64,000 nucleotides of DNA, taken from Alkaliphilus metalliredigens QYMF. GTDB lineage: Bacteria > Bacillota > Clostridia > Peptostreptococcales > Natronincolaceae. Made by a program: the position numbers and the translations under genes. Position 1 is the stretch's first letter. Each line of letters begins with the position of its first letter. Where the stretch lies: assembly GCF_000016985.1 (NCBI RefSeq), contig NC_009633.1, positions 3,887,539-3,951,538 on the forward strand, written 5' to 3'. Below are positions 53,520 to 62,288 of the stretch, piece after piece. The notes under the pieces are model-generated. The model made no database searches, was not told where the DNA came from, and saw nothing but the letters and a program-made list of their open reading frames with translations.

Positions 53520-55046
53520 TTAATTAGCCCCTTTCATTGCTTCCACTAGCTCATATACCATTTTCACAAGCTTGTCATTGTCAATGTCTGTAGAATCGTT
53601 GTTTTGCATTGATTCTTCACAATTTTTGGGAATATCAAGATTATTCTTCTCAACATCAAAATAGTTAAAAGTTCTATCTCGTGATGCTAGCGTTGCGCAA
53701 TCCGATAGTCCATAAGCGACGCGTTTAATATTGATTAAATCCATAGGTGAAACATTTTCAGAGGTTGAACTCCCTCCCCAGGTTCCACACCCAAGGGTAA
53801 ATGATGGAAATAACCCTGTACTTGCACCAGTACCGCCTTGTGCTCCACCTGTATTTACAAGAATACGAGATGCTGGTTTTTTAGCGAACTTCATAACCAT
53901 TTCTCGATCCTCCGTATGAAGACACATCGTATGTCCTATCCCATTTTGGAGTAAATCAATACTTAAGTTACATGCCTCTTCCCAATCTTTCACCTTATAA
54001 AAAGCAATTACTGTAGTTAGCTTTTCGTAAGATAGTGGAAACCCTGTTCCTACCCCTTTTTGTTCTCCTACTAATAACTTTGTCCCTTGAGGGATAACAA
54101 TTCCTGCTGCATCGCCAATTACTTGAGGGGGTTTTCCAACAAAGTTTGCATTCATGGTATGTCCATCTTTAAATATTATTTTGCAAACTCGCTTTGTTTC
54201 CTCCTCCGTCATAAAATATGCACCTTGTTTTTTAAGTTCTTCTATCACTTCATCACTGTTGCTTTCCTCAACAATAATCGATTGTTCAGATGCACAAATG
54301 GTCCCATGATCAAAGGTTTTACTTGCAATAATATTGCTTATGGCCTTCGGTATATTTGCTGATTTTTCAATGTATGCAGGTGAATTCCCTGCCCCAACCC
54401 CTAAAGCTGGTTTCCCTGCGCTATAAGAGGCTTTTACCATTCCTGGCCCTCCTGTAGCAATAATTAAAGCAATATTCTTATGTTTCATTAACGCATTGGT
54501 AGCTTCTACACTAGGTGTCGTAATGCTACTGATAATATTTTCTGGCGCTCCCGCTTGAACGGCTGCATCATTCATTAATTGGATGGCTTTCACGGTACAT
54601 TTCAATGATGCAGGATGAGGTGAAAACACAATCCCATTTCGGGACTTTATGGAGATAATCGATTTAAAAATTGCTGTTGAAGTTGGGTTAGTAGATGGAA
54701 TAATCCCCATTAGCAAACCCATAGGTTCTGCTAAATCAATCACTTGTTTTTCTTGATCTTCATCGATTATACCAATGGTTTTCATGTCTTTAATTTCCTC
54801 ATATAGCATTACAGAAGCCATATGATTTTTATAAGTTTTGTCTTTAACTGTACCAAAACCCGTCTCATCTACTGCCATTTCTGCAAGCATGACGGCATTT
54901 TCTTTTGCTACTTTAACCATATTGCAAATAATTTTTTCTATTTGCTCTTTACTATACTCTGAAATTTGATTAGATGCGATTTTCCCTTTTGTTGCCAAGA
55001 CCCTTGCTTCTTGTATAGAGCGTAAATCTCGATCAAAATCTTCCAA
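53520..55046 (-). CDS. cutF: CoA-acylating acetaldehyde dehydrogenase of the microcompartment
   Basis: Oxidises acetaldehyde from choline cleavage to acetyl-CoA with NAD. About 508 residues. Catalytic cysteine in HGTICASEQSIIVEE (about 263-277) and GGPGMVKASYSAGKPALGVGAGN (about 205-227). The C-terminal tail (DNDKLVKMVYELVEAMKG) is a typical amphipathic encapsulation helix behind an Asn/Asp-rich linker. TTG at 55046 with AAAGGAGGAGGAGC upstream is the likely start (MEDFDRDLRSIQEARVL); a longer frame begins at another TTG (55067). Similar to EutE/PduP. Confidence 0.9.
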   Translation of the reverse strand: MEDFDRDLRSIQEARVLATKGKIASNQISEYSKEQIEKIICNMVKVAKENAVMLAEMAVDETGFGTVKDKTYKNHMASVMLYEEIKDMKTIGIIDEDQEKQVIDLAEPMGLLMGIIPSTNPTSTAIFKSIISIKSRNGIVFSPHPASLKCTVKAIQLMNDAAVQAGAPENIISSITTPSVEATNALMKHKNIALIIATGGPGMVKASYSAGKPALGVGAGNSPAYIEKSANIPKAISNIIASKTFDHGTICASEQSIIVEESNSDEVIEELKKQGAYFMTEEETKRVCKIIFKDGHTMNANFVGKPPQVIGDAAGIVIPQGTKLLVGEQKGVGTGFPLSYEKLTTVIAFYKVKDWEEACNLSIDLLQNGIGHTMCLHTEDREMVMKFAKKPASRILVNTGGAQGGTGASTGLFPSFTLGCGTWGGSSTSENVSPMDLINIKRVAYGLSDCATLASRDRTFNYFDVEKNNLDIPKNCEESMQNNDSTDIDNDKLVKMVYELVEAMKGAN

Positions 55047-55082
55047 AGCTCCTCCTCCTTTACTCAAATCTCTTAGGTTTTA

Positions 55083-55682
55083 TTATTTCTTCTGATAATA
55101 TTTCTGTAGCTCACTGAGCAATTTTTTCTTGTTTGCGCTTGAAATACCCCTACCTGTGATGCCAAAGTCTGTATACTGTCTCACTAAATCCCTTAATTCT
55201 ACGACTTTCTTGCGGCTTAATTTTTCCATTATTTTCTTTAGACCAACTTCTACAACCATTGCATCGATAGATATCTTGTTATCTAAAGACTTTTCTTCTT
55301 TAGGAACAGTATCCACTACCACTACTTCTTCTTTCTCTTCTTTCTCTTGATCTATAAGCTGAACATCTTCTTTTTTTTCTTCTAACATGTTTTTTGATTC
55401 CTCTTGTTCCTTCGTAGCAATGATGTTCCTTAGTTCATGATCGGGTCTTGGAATTACATGTTTTGATATCAACGAATTTTCATCTACTCTCTGGGCGGCT
55501 ACAGCACCTGCCTCTACAGAAGCGCTTACAGCTCCAACATCACCACTGACCACAATCGTAACTAAGCCTCCACCTACTTCAGTTTTCTCTAGTAACTTTA
55601 CATTAGCAGCTTTCAGCATTGCATCTGCACTTTCTATTGCAGCGATAAGTCCTTTTGTTTCAATTAAACCCAAGGCCTCCAT
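55083..55682 (-). CDS. BMC-H shell protein with long C-terminal extension
   Basis: 199 residues from ATG 55682 (AGGAGG eight bases upstream). Residues 1-90 are a standard BMC domain (MEALGLIETKGLIAAIESAD ... HVIPRPDHEL). A strongly acidic Glu/Lys/Val linker (about 100-145) follows, then a basic helical tail (SRKKVVELRDLVRQYTDFGITGRGISSANKKKLL) of about 50 residues. This resembles PduK/EutK-type extended shell proteins, though the tail's fold is not one I can name with certainty. Confidence 0.88.
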   Translation of the reverse strand: MEALGLIETKGLIAAIESADAMLKAANVKLLEKTEVGGGLVTIVVSGDVGAVSASVEAGAVAAQRVDENSLISKHVIPRPDHELRNIIATKEQEESKNMLEEKKEDVQLIDQEKEEKEEVVVVDTVPKEEKSLDNKISIDAMVVEVGLKKIMEKLSRKKVVELRDLVRQYTDFGITGRGISSANKKKLLSELQKYYQKK

Positions 55683-55698
55683 GGTCAACGCCTCCTCA

Positions 55699-56379
55699 TT
55701 ATGCCATCACTTTACTTTTAACATTTTGGCATATGGTATAAAACACTTTTGCTTTGTCCATTGATGCTCTGGTCACGCTAGAACCTGCCGGTATATGGAC
55801 CACATCACCTTTATTTGCGTGGATTTTATGTCCATCGATGGAAATAGAGACGGATCCTTCTGTAATATAATTCATCTCTTCCCATTCCACTTTTTTATAA
55901 AAACTCGTGTGATCAATGATAAAAAATCCTGAATTCATAGTTCCTTCATCTTTACCCACTAATTCTTGGGATTTTAACTGATGATTTTCCACTCCCATAT
56001 ACGAAGGTTTGAACTTCACTGACTGACCACGTACAACTTTAATACCATTAGAAGCCTTCTCATAAGAATAGGGCTGCTCACCTAAAACAGAGTTAATGAT
56101 GTTTTCTAGCAAACCTTGGTTTTTCAATACTAATAAAGCTTTGTAAATCATTTCACTGTCTAACTCAGTATTTTCCTTGTTTGAAATCTTTGGATCTTCA
56201 AATTCATTTTGGAACATCAAATCACTGCAATTTTCTTCTTGATAAACAAACTGAACTTCCATAGCCTTAGCAACATCTTTTGCGGATGGAGTGATGATGG
56301 TGTTCTCATCAACAAGGATTGTTTTTACCCCTTTGTCATGGGTTACTTCCACATCCCTTGCACAGATTAAGCTCTTCAT
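55699..56379 (-). CDS. eutQ: EutQ-like cupin
   Basis: 226 residues. The C-terminal third is a cupin barrel (EEMNYITEGSVSISIDGHKIHANKGDVVHIPAGSSV) of EutQ type; the N-terminal part begins KSLICARDVEVTHDKGVKTILVDENTIITPSAKD. EutQ has been linked to acetate kinase activity and shell assembly in ethanolamine systems. Lacks the usual multi-histidine metal set. GAGGATGTG precedes ATG 56379. Confidence 0.85.
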   Translation of the reverse strand: MKSLICARDVEVTHDKGVKTILVDENTIITPSAKDVAKAMEVQFVYQEENCSDLMFQNEFEDPKISNKENTELDSEMIYKALLVLKNQGLLENIINSVLGEQPYSYEKASNGIKVVRGQSVKFKPSYMGVENHQLKSQELVGKDEGTMNSGFFIIDHTSFYKKVEWEEMNYITEGSVSISIDGHKIHANKGDVVHIPAGSSVTRASMDKAKVFYTICQNVKSKVMA

Positions 56380-56424
56380 TTTTTCACATCCTCTCTTTAT
56401 ATTTTGTGCATTGATTAAGATCGA

Positions 56425-56973
56425 TTAAAGAATCGATGTCAATAAAGATTTCGAAGGTGATGGAATCATTTCCACATTTACAATGGGTCCATGTTCTTTT
56501 GCTACCCCTAGACCTGCTTGAATTCCTGTCTCAACAGCTGCTACATCTCCTGTGAAAACAAAAAATGACTTTCCTCCTAGACCATTTCCCAGACGCAATT
56601 CTATAGGTTCTAACTCTGCTGCTTTTAATATCGCATCTGCGGAAATTATCATGGTTGCTAAATCAAAAGATTCAAGTATTCCCAAGGCTTGAATCGATTC
56701 TGGCATGGTTGCGCCAACAATCGCTGAAAAGATTTGAGAATCAATATTGGGTATGACAATAGAGTCAATTACGTGTTCTGCTCCCTCATGGATTCCAACT
56801 GCCACAGCGTCTTCTACTGATGCCACATCACCATGGACAATAGCAATGTATTTTCCTGGACAGGTAGATCCCGCTGTGATAATCTCCACTTCTGAAGTTT
56901 TTAACATCTGATCCGCTACATAAATGCCTCGAGAAATGCTTAGAAGCTCCATCATTCCAATGGCCTTAGACAT
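56425..56973 (-). CDS. pduT: BMC-T shell protein, PduT-like (tandem BMC)
   Basis: 182 residues from ATG 56973, which overlaps the PduS-like stop by 8 bases and has AAGGGG upstream. Two BMC domains in tandem (about 1-90 and 95-182). The first contains GSTCPGKYIAIVHGDVASVEDA, whose cysteine matches the residue that coordinates the central iron-sulfur cluster of PduT trimers. It would carry electrons between lumen and cytosol, with PduS as partner encoded just upstream. Confidence 0.9.
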   Translation of the reverse strand: MSKAIGMMELLSISRGIYVADQMLKTSEVEIITAGSTCPGKYIAIVHGDVASVEDAVAVGIHEGAEHVIDSIVIPNIDSQIFSAIVGATMPESIQALGILESFDLATMIISADAILKAAELEPIELRLGNGLGGKSFFVFTGDVAAVETGIQAGLGVAKEHGPIVNVEMIPSPSKSLLTSIL

Positions 56974-58303
56974 ACTTTTCACCCCTTATAACAATGAAAT
57001 CTTTCTCAACACTTGACACTTTTCCAGATATACTAGCATGAGTACTAGCACTTAAGCTTCCATCAGGAGCTCTCCCGATCATTTGACCTAGCTGTACTTC
57101 ATCGTTAACTGATACAATCGGATTCGATGGTGCTCCTACATGCTGGCGCATTGATATAATCACTTCATCTACCCTTACTTCCTCTTTTATCAATGGTGCT
57201 TTTTCATCGAATTTGCTTAATCCTAAACGGGCTACCAGTCTTTTACTTGGAACCATTCTATATTCACGTATTTCATGGGGTTTATAAGATTTTTCTTGAG
57301 GTTGGTATTTCACTTTATGCTCTGCTAACTCCTCTTTAAAAAAAGTATTATTCCTTTGGGGATAAAGCCCAGATTTACATGCGAAAAGCTCACATAAATT
57401 GCACTGACAACAAAGTTGAACTCTTTTTAAATGATTCATATTTGGTGTTAAGTAATTGGATGCATTCATAATTTTATGAGGTTGTATGCTATGACCAATC
57501 AAAAAACGCGGACATAAGTCAGTACATAAGCGACATTGTTCACAGGCCGATCTGTTTATACGCCTACTTTGTTTCCAGGTTACAGTTTTTTTCTTGATTA
57601 AATAGTGATCTTTATGAAGAACAATGTATCCTTTGCTTTTCTTAGTTACTGATCCTTCTAAAGATTCCAGCACTCTTCCCATCATCGGGCCACCATCAAT
57701 AACTCGATGGTTTTGAAAATCATTGATACCCGTCAATTTTAAAGCATCGATAATTTTCATTCCTACGGGTACTTTTGCCGTTAAGGGGTTGGGCACGTCA
57801 CCTGAAACAGTGATATAACTGTGTGTAACTGGATCTTGATTGATGGCTCTGTGAATATTTAGTGCTGTTTCAGAATTGATCACGACACAACCTACATGAA
57901 TGGGTATTCCAGCTTCAGGAACAACCCTCCCTGTAAGCTCATAAACTAAAACCTGTTCATCTCCAGCTGGATAAACGTCAGCCATTTTTTTAATTTCCAC
58001 CGTTGATTCTACTTGTAATTCTTTAATTTTTCTTTCTAATTTGTCAATTACCTTGGTGTGTTTTTCCTTAATTCCGATCAATGCTTTTTTCCCTTTAACA
58101 TGCTGTCTCGCTTTTTCTAAACCCTTAATGACTTCTTCTGGAAAATATTCCATCAGCTGTTGATCTACCCTTAGTAGGGGTTCACATTCTGCGCCATTCA
58201 AAAGAACGAATTCAGCTTTTGCATCGAGTTTCACATGGGTTGGAAAACCAGCACCACCAGCTCCAATGACACCTGCTTCTTTTATCTGATCCCGAAGATT
58301 CAT
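56966..58303 (-). CDS. pduS: PduS-like flavin/iron-sulfur electron carrier (RnfC-like)
   Basis: 445 residues. N-terminal RnfC-type NADH/FMN domain with VIGAGGAGFPTHVKL (about 12-26), a middle SLBB region, and two 4Fe-4S motifs: CEQCRLCTDLCP (about 252-263) and CCQCNLCELFAC (about 297-308). In 1,2-propanediol compartments PduS reduces cobalamin and interacts with PduT. Choline lyase needs no cobalamin, so here it probably supplies electrons elsewhere, for instance NAD regeneration or activase reduction (inference). Confidence 0.9.
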   Translation of the reverse strand: MNLRDQIKEAGVIGAGGAGFPTHVKLDAKAEFVLLNGAECEPLLRVDQQLMEYFPEEVIKGLEKARQHVKGKKALIGIKEKHTKVIDKLERKIKELQVESTVEIKKMADVYPAGDEQVLVYELTGRVVPEAGIPIHVGCVVINSETALNIHRAINQDPVTHSYITVSGDVPNPLTAKVPVGMKIIDALKLTGINDFQNHRVIDGGPMMGRVLESLEGSVTKKSKGYIVLHKDHYLIKKKTVTWKQSRRINRSACEQCRLCTDLCPRFLIGHSIQPHKIMNASNYLTPNMNHLKRVQLCCQCNLCELFACKSGLYPQRNNTFFKEELAEHKVKYQPQEKSYKPHEIREYRMVPSKRLVARLGLSKFDEKAPLIKEEVRVDEVIISMRQHVGAPSNPIVSVNDEVQLGQMIGRAPDGSLSASTHASISGKVSSVEKDFIVIRGEKYV

Positions 58304-58318
58304 CTTTAGCCTCCTGCA

Positions 58319-58582
58319 TTATTTAAAGTTACAATCTTCATCAACAATCCCTACAACTGCTGCATCTACTGGCAACTCATCATTGCAAAGCATTTTTCTT
58401 GCTCCTGATCCTGTACAAACAATTACCACATCACCAATACCTGCACCAACGATATCTACAACGATAAATCTTCTCCCTTTGTTTGAACCTTGGATTTCTT
58501 CTGCTAACATGAATTTAAATCCATCGAGGGCATGGGCCTTTTTTGTTGCCCATACATTATTAATGAGTTTTCCAATTAGCAT
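58319..58582 (-). CDS. eutN: BMC-P vertex protein (EutN/CcmL family)
   Basis: 87 residues from ATG 58582 (AGGAGAAAACCT upstream). MLIGKLINNVWATKKAHALDGFKFM and IVDIVGAGIGDVVIVCTGSGAR are typical of the pentameric vertex-capping family. Overlaps the end of the GrpU-like gene by 23 bases. The longer open frame to 58660 is spurious. Confidence 0.93.
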   Translation of the reverse strand: MLIGKLINNVWATKKAHALDGFKFMLAEEIQGSNKGRRFIVVDIVGAGIGDVVIVCTGSGARKMLCNDELPVDAAVVGIVDEDCNFK

Positions 58583-58880
58583 AGGTTTTCTCCTTTCCAA
58601 GTTCTCTTTTGATCTCATCGAATGCAGATTCAACCGAGGAAGTGTCTCCCCAGATTGCAATCATAATCATATTTTGAGGACAGCTTCCATTGATGTCGGA
58701 GACCATTACGCCTGCAGTTTTTTCAGCAATGTCTGAAGCATGGATCATATCAATCATTTTTCCTTGCATCAATCCCAAAGCATCTGCTTCTAAAATGTCT
58801 CCTTTGGCATTTAGTCCTAGTCTTTTATTCAATATATCTAGGGTTCCTTTTGTTGGCGATTTGATGATTTTTAGTTCCAT
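58560..58880 (-). CDS. GrpU-like BMC-domain shell protein
   Basis: 106 residues. Starts MELKIIKSPTKGTLDILNKR and includes DINGSCPQNMIMIAIWGDTSSVESAFDEI, which looks like the pore-side segment of a BMC fold with a cysteine (SCPQ) at the position where GrpU proteins of glycyl-radical compartments bind an iron-sulfur cluster. I recognise the family by that pattern and by the context next to CutC/CutD, but similarity to ordinary BMC-H is low. GAGAAGGGGCA precedes ATG 58880. Confidence 0.65.
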   Translation of the reverse strand: MELKIIKSPTKGTLDILNKRLGLNAKGDILEADALGLMQGKMIDMIHASDIAEKTAGVMVSDINGSCPQNMIMIAIWGDTSSVESAFDEIKRELGKEKTYANWKTH

Positions 58881-58893
58881 TGCCCCTTCTCTC

Positions 58894-59739
58894 CTATTCT
58901 AATTCTTCTTGGGTGCAACTCAACGCAATACCTAACGGTGTGACAAACATAGGATTGCGAGGTTTATAGGTGGTAATCCCAGTTCTTTTCTCAATGATTT
59001 TTTCAATCCCCGTTAAACAAGATGTTCCACCAACCAAATGAATTTCCCTAACATCCCGGTGATCAGTATGTCTGCTAATAATAGATGAGATCTTCTCAAT
59101 GACTGGCTTTAAAATTGGTAATATTTCCTTGTGATTTTTCTTTTCTCGCTTAAACACTTCTGCTTCTTCAAAGGGCCACCCATATGAACCCGAAAGTACT
59201 AAAGAAAAATGCGTGCCACCTGTGGCTTCATCGGCAATATAAACTACTTCCCCATCCTTTAAGATAGATATCCCAGTAGTACCGCCTCCTATATCTACCA
59301 CTGCACCATTTTGGATATTTAGTACTTTGTTTGCAGCAGTTGGTTCGTCTAAAACATTTGTCAAAACAAACCCAGCTGCCTCCACTACATTTCTTACTAC
59401 CCCAGAATCTAAAACATCGGTTCCAGGTGGAATTGCGGCTGCTCCATATATTAACTCTGTCTTTAGTTTCTCTTCGATTTCTTGTTTTAGTTCCCGTACA
59501 ATTTTTATCGCTCCGATATAGTCTACTACCATGCCATCGCGAACCACATCCGCATATTTGTATGCTCCTGCCACGGGTTGATGATATTCATTAAGCACGG
59601 AGATCACAACACAGGCTGTTCCTAAATCAATTCCTGTATAATATACCTTTGATTTTTCTGTTTTGGGTTTTTCTATCACTTTTTCAAATTCTTTAACAAA
59701 TAAATCACTGTTATGATGATTCAATGATTTTTGTGACAT
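58894..59739 (-). CDS. eutJ: EutJ-like actin-fold chaperone
   Basis: 281 residues of the Hsp70/FtsA-like ATPase fold: phosphate 1 YYTGIDLGTACVVISVL (about 34-50), phosphate 2 NGAVVDIGGGTTGISIL (about 143-159) and the adenosine motif IHLVGGTSCLTGIEKII. EutJ is the putative chaperone of ethanolamine compartments. Starts 19 bases inside the end of the EutT-like gene; GGAGGTGAAAA precedes ATG 59739. Confidence 0.9.
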   Translation of the reverse strand: MSQKSLNHHNSDLFVKEFEKVIEKPKTEKSKVYYTGIDLGTACVVISVLNEYHQPVAGAYKYADVVRDGMVVDYIGAIKIVRELKQEIEEKLKTELIYGAAAIPPGTDVLDSGVVRNVVEAAGFVLTNVLDEPTAANKVLNIQNGAVVDIGGGTTGISILKDGEVVYIADEATGGTHFSLVLSGSYGWPFEEAEVFKREKKNHKEILPILKPVIEKISSIISRHTDHRDVREIHLVGGTSCLTGIEKIIEKRTGITTYKPRNPMFVTPLGIALSCTQEELE

Positions 59740-60359
59740 TTTTCACCTCCATAACCCATACAAATCATTTGTGATAAACGGTTCATGCATAGATACAATT
59801 TTTGTAAAATTTCTTGTGATAACGCTTCATTAGATTCTTTACTGTTACAATGTAGTTCCAACAAGATTCCTGCCTCAACCCCTCTTATTTTAGACCGCAG
59901 TCCATGGAGTAAAAGCATTTCTTTACCTTTGGGATTTTTTAGGTGTTCTTCAGAGATTTCAAAGCAATCATCTTGATTTAACCATCGCCCCTCAAACTTC
60001 ATCCCATGACAATCAATAAATGAATGTTCTTCTATAGAAGAACATGCATTATCTTTTCCACTGAAATGCTTCTTGATTTTTATCAATTCCTCCACAACCT
60101 TAGGATCCTTTTCAAAAAGTTCTACGGCTACCAGTAAAATCTCAGATCCTAGCCATTTCAATTGTTTTTCAACCCAATTTTCAAAATAACTAGTCTTTTT
60201 TATTGTAGTTTCAGATACTTCCACGATATCGATCTTTTGATCTAGCAAATACTGTCTGGCACTAGGTGTTAATTTTTCTCCACTTTTCATTCTGTAAATC
60301 GTAAAAGGCTCTACATGTTTTTTGCTCCTCAGTTCTTCTTCTGTAATGAAATTCATCAT
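59721..60359 (-). CDS. EutT-like protein (cobalamin adenosyltransferase-related)
   Basis: About 212 residues from ATG 60359 or the adjacent 60356 (AAAGGGGAAATA upstream). The N-terminal FITEEELR ... GEKLTPSARQYLLDQKI matches the opening of EutT, and the C-terminal LLLHGLRSKIRGVEAG and LCMNRLSQMI match its helical core. The cysteine-rich metal motif of EutT (HX11CCX2C) is not present. With no B12 enzyme in the operon, adenosyltransferase activity is doubtful; an assembly role is possible. Confidence 0.65.
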   Translation of the reverse strand: MMNFITEEELRSKKHVEPFTIYRMKSGEKLTPSARQYLLDQKIDIVEVSETTIKKTSYFENWVEKQLKWLGSEILLVAVELFEKDPKVVEELIKIKKHFSGKDNACSSIEEHSFIDCHGMKFEGRWLNQDDCFEISEEHLKNPKGKEMLLLHGLRSKIRGVEAGILLELHCNSKESNEALSQEILQKLYLCMNRLSQMICMGYGGEKCHKNH

Positions 60360-60369
60360 TATTTCCCCT

Positions 60370-60819
60370 TTACCAGTGAACTTCACTTAATTTTAACCGA
60401 CATTTGAGTAGTGAAATCCCTGTGTGCTCCTTCGTATTAAGATAATAATACGGCTCAGATACACCTGCCATTTTTAGGTATTTTTTGCACAAATCTTCAT
60501 TTTCTATGTCCTTGTTTACCTTTGTGATCACACCGATGACCGGAGAATTGAATGATTTTGCGAAACCTGGCGGATACAAATTAATAGGACTTATCTGGTC
60601 CACTAAGATTAAAATGTGGGATGCATCTTGTGCTAAAGCAATGAGGTGTTTATACATCGATGGATTTTCTATAAAAGAACTGGGAATATCAATCGTGTTT
60701 TTATCATAGATGATGTCTTGAGACTTTTTCATCCTTTGATTGCTATGATTCAGTATCCTAGCCAATGAGGTTTTTCCACTTTGTTTCGGACCAATAATCA
60801 TCACTCTTTTTTTTCTCAT
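60370..60819 (-). CDS. eutP: EutP/PduV-like P-loop GTPase
   Basis: 149 residues. P-loop [17 protein letters not shown] (about 8-24), [12 protein letters not shown] switch-like region, [34 protein letters not shown] with a TKxNKD variant of the G4 motif (about 110-115). EutP/PduV proteins attach to the shell surface and help locate or act with acetate kinase. Start overlaps the EutS-like stop by 4 bases. Confidence 0.88.
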   Translation of the reverse strand: MRKKRVMIIGPKQSGKTSLARILNHSNQRMKKSQDIIYDKNTIDIPSSFIENPSMYKHLIALAQDASHILILVDQISPINLYPPGFAKSFNSPVIGVITKVNKDIENEDLCKKYLKMAGVSEPYYYLNTKEHTGISLLKCRLKLSEVHW

Positions 60820-61169
60820 GTTCTGGTTACCTTAGGAATCGTGAAGTTTAAAAGTTCCTTTAGGGTTTCATTTACACTGTTTAATGCGGTTTCTACCGAT
60901 TGTACATCCCCAGTGACAATTAAAGAACCTGTAAATCGATCTAAAAAACCAATCTCCACATCTGCACTTTTCGTTACAATATCAGCTGCAATAATCGAAG
61001 CTTCGTAAGGAGTAATCGTGAGTATTCCTATGGCTTCATTTTCTTCAATTCCTAATCTTTCATAAATCCCATTCATGGGCGATGCAATAATATGAGCAAT
61101 CGTTACTTGTTTTCCTGGTACAGATTCTTGTATTACTCTTTGCATCGATTTTTCTCCAACATCTCCCAT
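60816..61169 (-). CDS. cutR: EutS/PduU/CutR-type circularly permuted BMC shell protein
   Basis: Up to 117 residues. [21 protein letters not shown] is the hallmark beta-strand opening of the EutS/PduU group, followed by the permuted BMC fold ([47 protein letters not shown]). Several starts are possible (61181, 61172, 61169, 61145); the last has GGAG at eight bases and gives the usual short leader, while 61169 keeps AGGAG upstream. Immediately downstream of cutD. Confidence 0.92.
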   Translation of the reverse strand: MGDVGEKSMQRVIQESVPGKQVTIAHIIASPMNGIYERLGIEENEAIGILTITPYEASIIAADIVTKSADVEIGFLDRFTGSLIVTGDVQSVETALNSVNETLKELLNFTIPKVTRT

Positions 61170-61210
61170 CATTCTCCTCATTCCTTCTTTTTTATGCTAT
61201 CCACCTACGA

Positions 61211-62158
61211 TTAATGAAGAATTACCGTAACGGGTAAATCGTATTTTTCTATCCAACTCTCGATCTTCTTTAAATCCTCTTTATTTAAACTAGGATCTCC
61301 CTCAATGGGGTAGGTTTTATCTAATAATCTATATTTGTTTACTCCGAGTTTATGATAAGGTAATAAATCAATTCCTTTAAAGTTTTCATAATTTTTATAG
61401 GGCTCAATAAATCTCATCAGCTTATCAATGTCTTCCTTTCGATCATTCACCCCTTTTAAAAGAGGCATTCTAATTTTAACATTATACTTCCTGTTGAGAA
61501 GCTCTTTTAAATTATCGAAAATTCTATCATTATACACACCTGTCCACTGATAATGCTTTTCAGAGTTAATATGCTTTAGATCATAAAGAAATAAATCTAC
61601 ATTTTCCGCTAATTTCAATAGATTTTCAGAATTCACATAACCACTTGTCTCAATAGCTGTATGAATCCATTCCTTCTTACATGCTTTTAAGAGCTGCCCT
61701 GCAAAATCAGATTGCATCAAGACTTCGCCTCCACCTAGAGTCACCCCTCCCCCTGATAAATCATAAAAGGGTGAATCTTCTTCAATAATCTCAAGAAGTT
61801 CCTCTACAGTTTTGTCTTCCCCCATAATGGATATTGCGTTCTTTTGACATTCTTCTTCACATTTCCGGCACCCAATGCAGGTTTTGCTGCGATCAATTAA
61901 GTGTTTTCCCCCTTGAGCACTATGAATCCCAACAGGACATACTGCAACACAAGTTTGACACCTACTGCATATCTTTTCATCAAAAAGAACTTCGAAGTCC
62001 TTTTCCAACCCCTCTGGATTTGAGCACCATTTACATCTTAATGGGCACCCTTTGAAAAACACTAGAGTTCTAACCCCTGGCCCATCATAGGTATTATACT
62101 TTTGGATGTTGAATATCCTTCCTGTATCTTTTATTGTATTTTTTGTACAATAGCTCAT
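61211..62158 (-). CDS. cutD: Choline TMA-lyase activating enzyme (radical SAM)
   Basis: Generates the glycyl radical on CutC using SAM. 315 residues. Radical SAM cluster C38/C42/C45 in GCPLRCKWCSNPEG, then two ferredoxin-type 4Fe-4S motifs, CSRCQTCVAVCP (about 64-75) and CIGCRKCEEECQ (about 94-105), as in GRE activases. SGGGVTLGGGEVLMQ is the SAM-binding GGE-like motif. The chemistry is assigned from the adjacent CutC. GGAGACTCTAAAT precedes ATG 62158. The gap 62159-62288 holds no real gene. Confidence 0.93.
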   Translation of the reverse strand: MSYCTKNTIKDTGRIFNIQKYNTYDGPGVRTLVFFKGCPLRCKWCSNPEGLEKDFEVLFDEKICSRCQTCVAVCPVGIHSAQGGKHLIDRSKTCIGCRKCEEECQKNAISIMGEDKTVEELLEIIEEDSPFYDLSGGGVTLGGGEVLMQSDFAGQLLKACKKEWIHTAIETSGYVNSENLLKLAENVDLFLYDLKHINSEKHYQWTGVYNDRIFDNLKELLNRKYNVKIRMPLLKGVNDRKEDIDKLMRFIEPYKNYENFKGIDLLPYHKLGVNKYRLLDKTYPIEGDPSLNKEDLKKIESWIEKYDLPVTVILH

Positions 62159-62288
62159 ATTTAGAGTCTCCTATAATCTAGATTCCTTAGTCTTTCCCCT
62201 AAGAGACGCTGAACCTTTTTATGAATTTTATAGGTAAAGCATCCCTTGAAGGTGTGTTTTAAATAAGTTTTTTTCATTAAAAGTTTGT

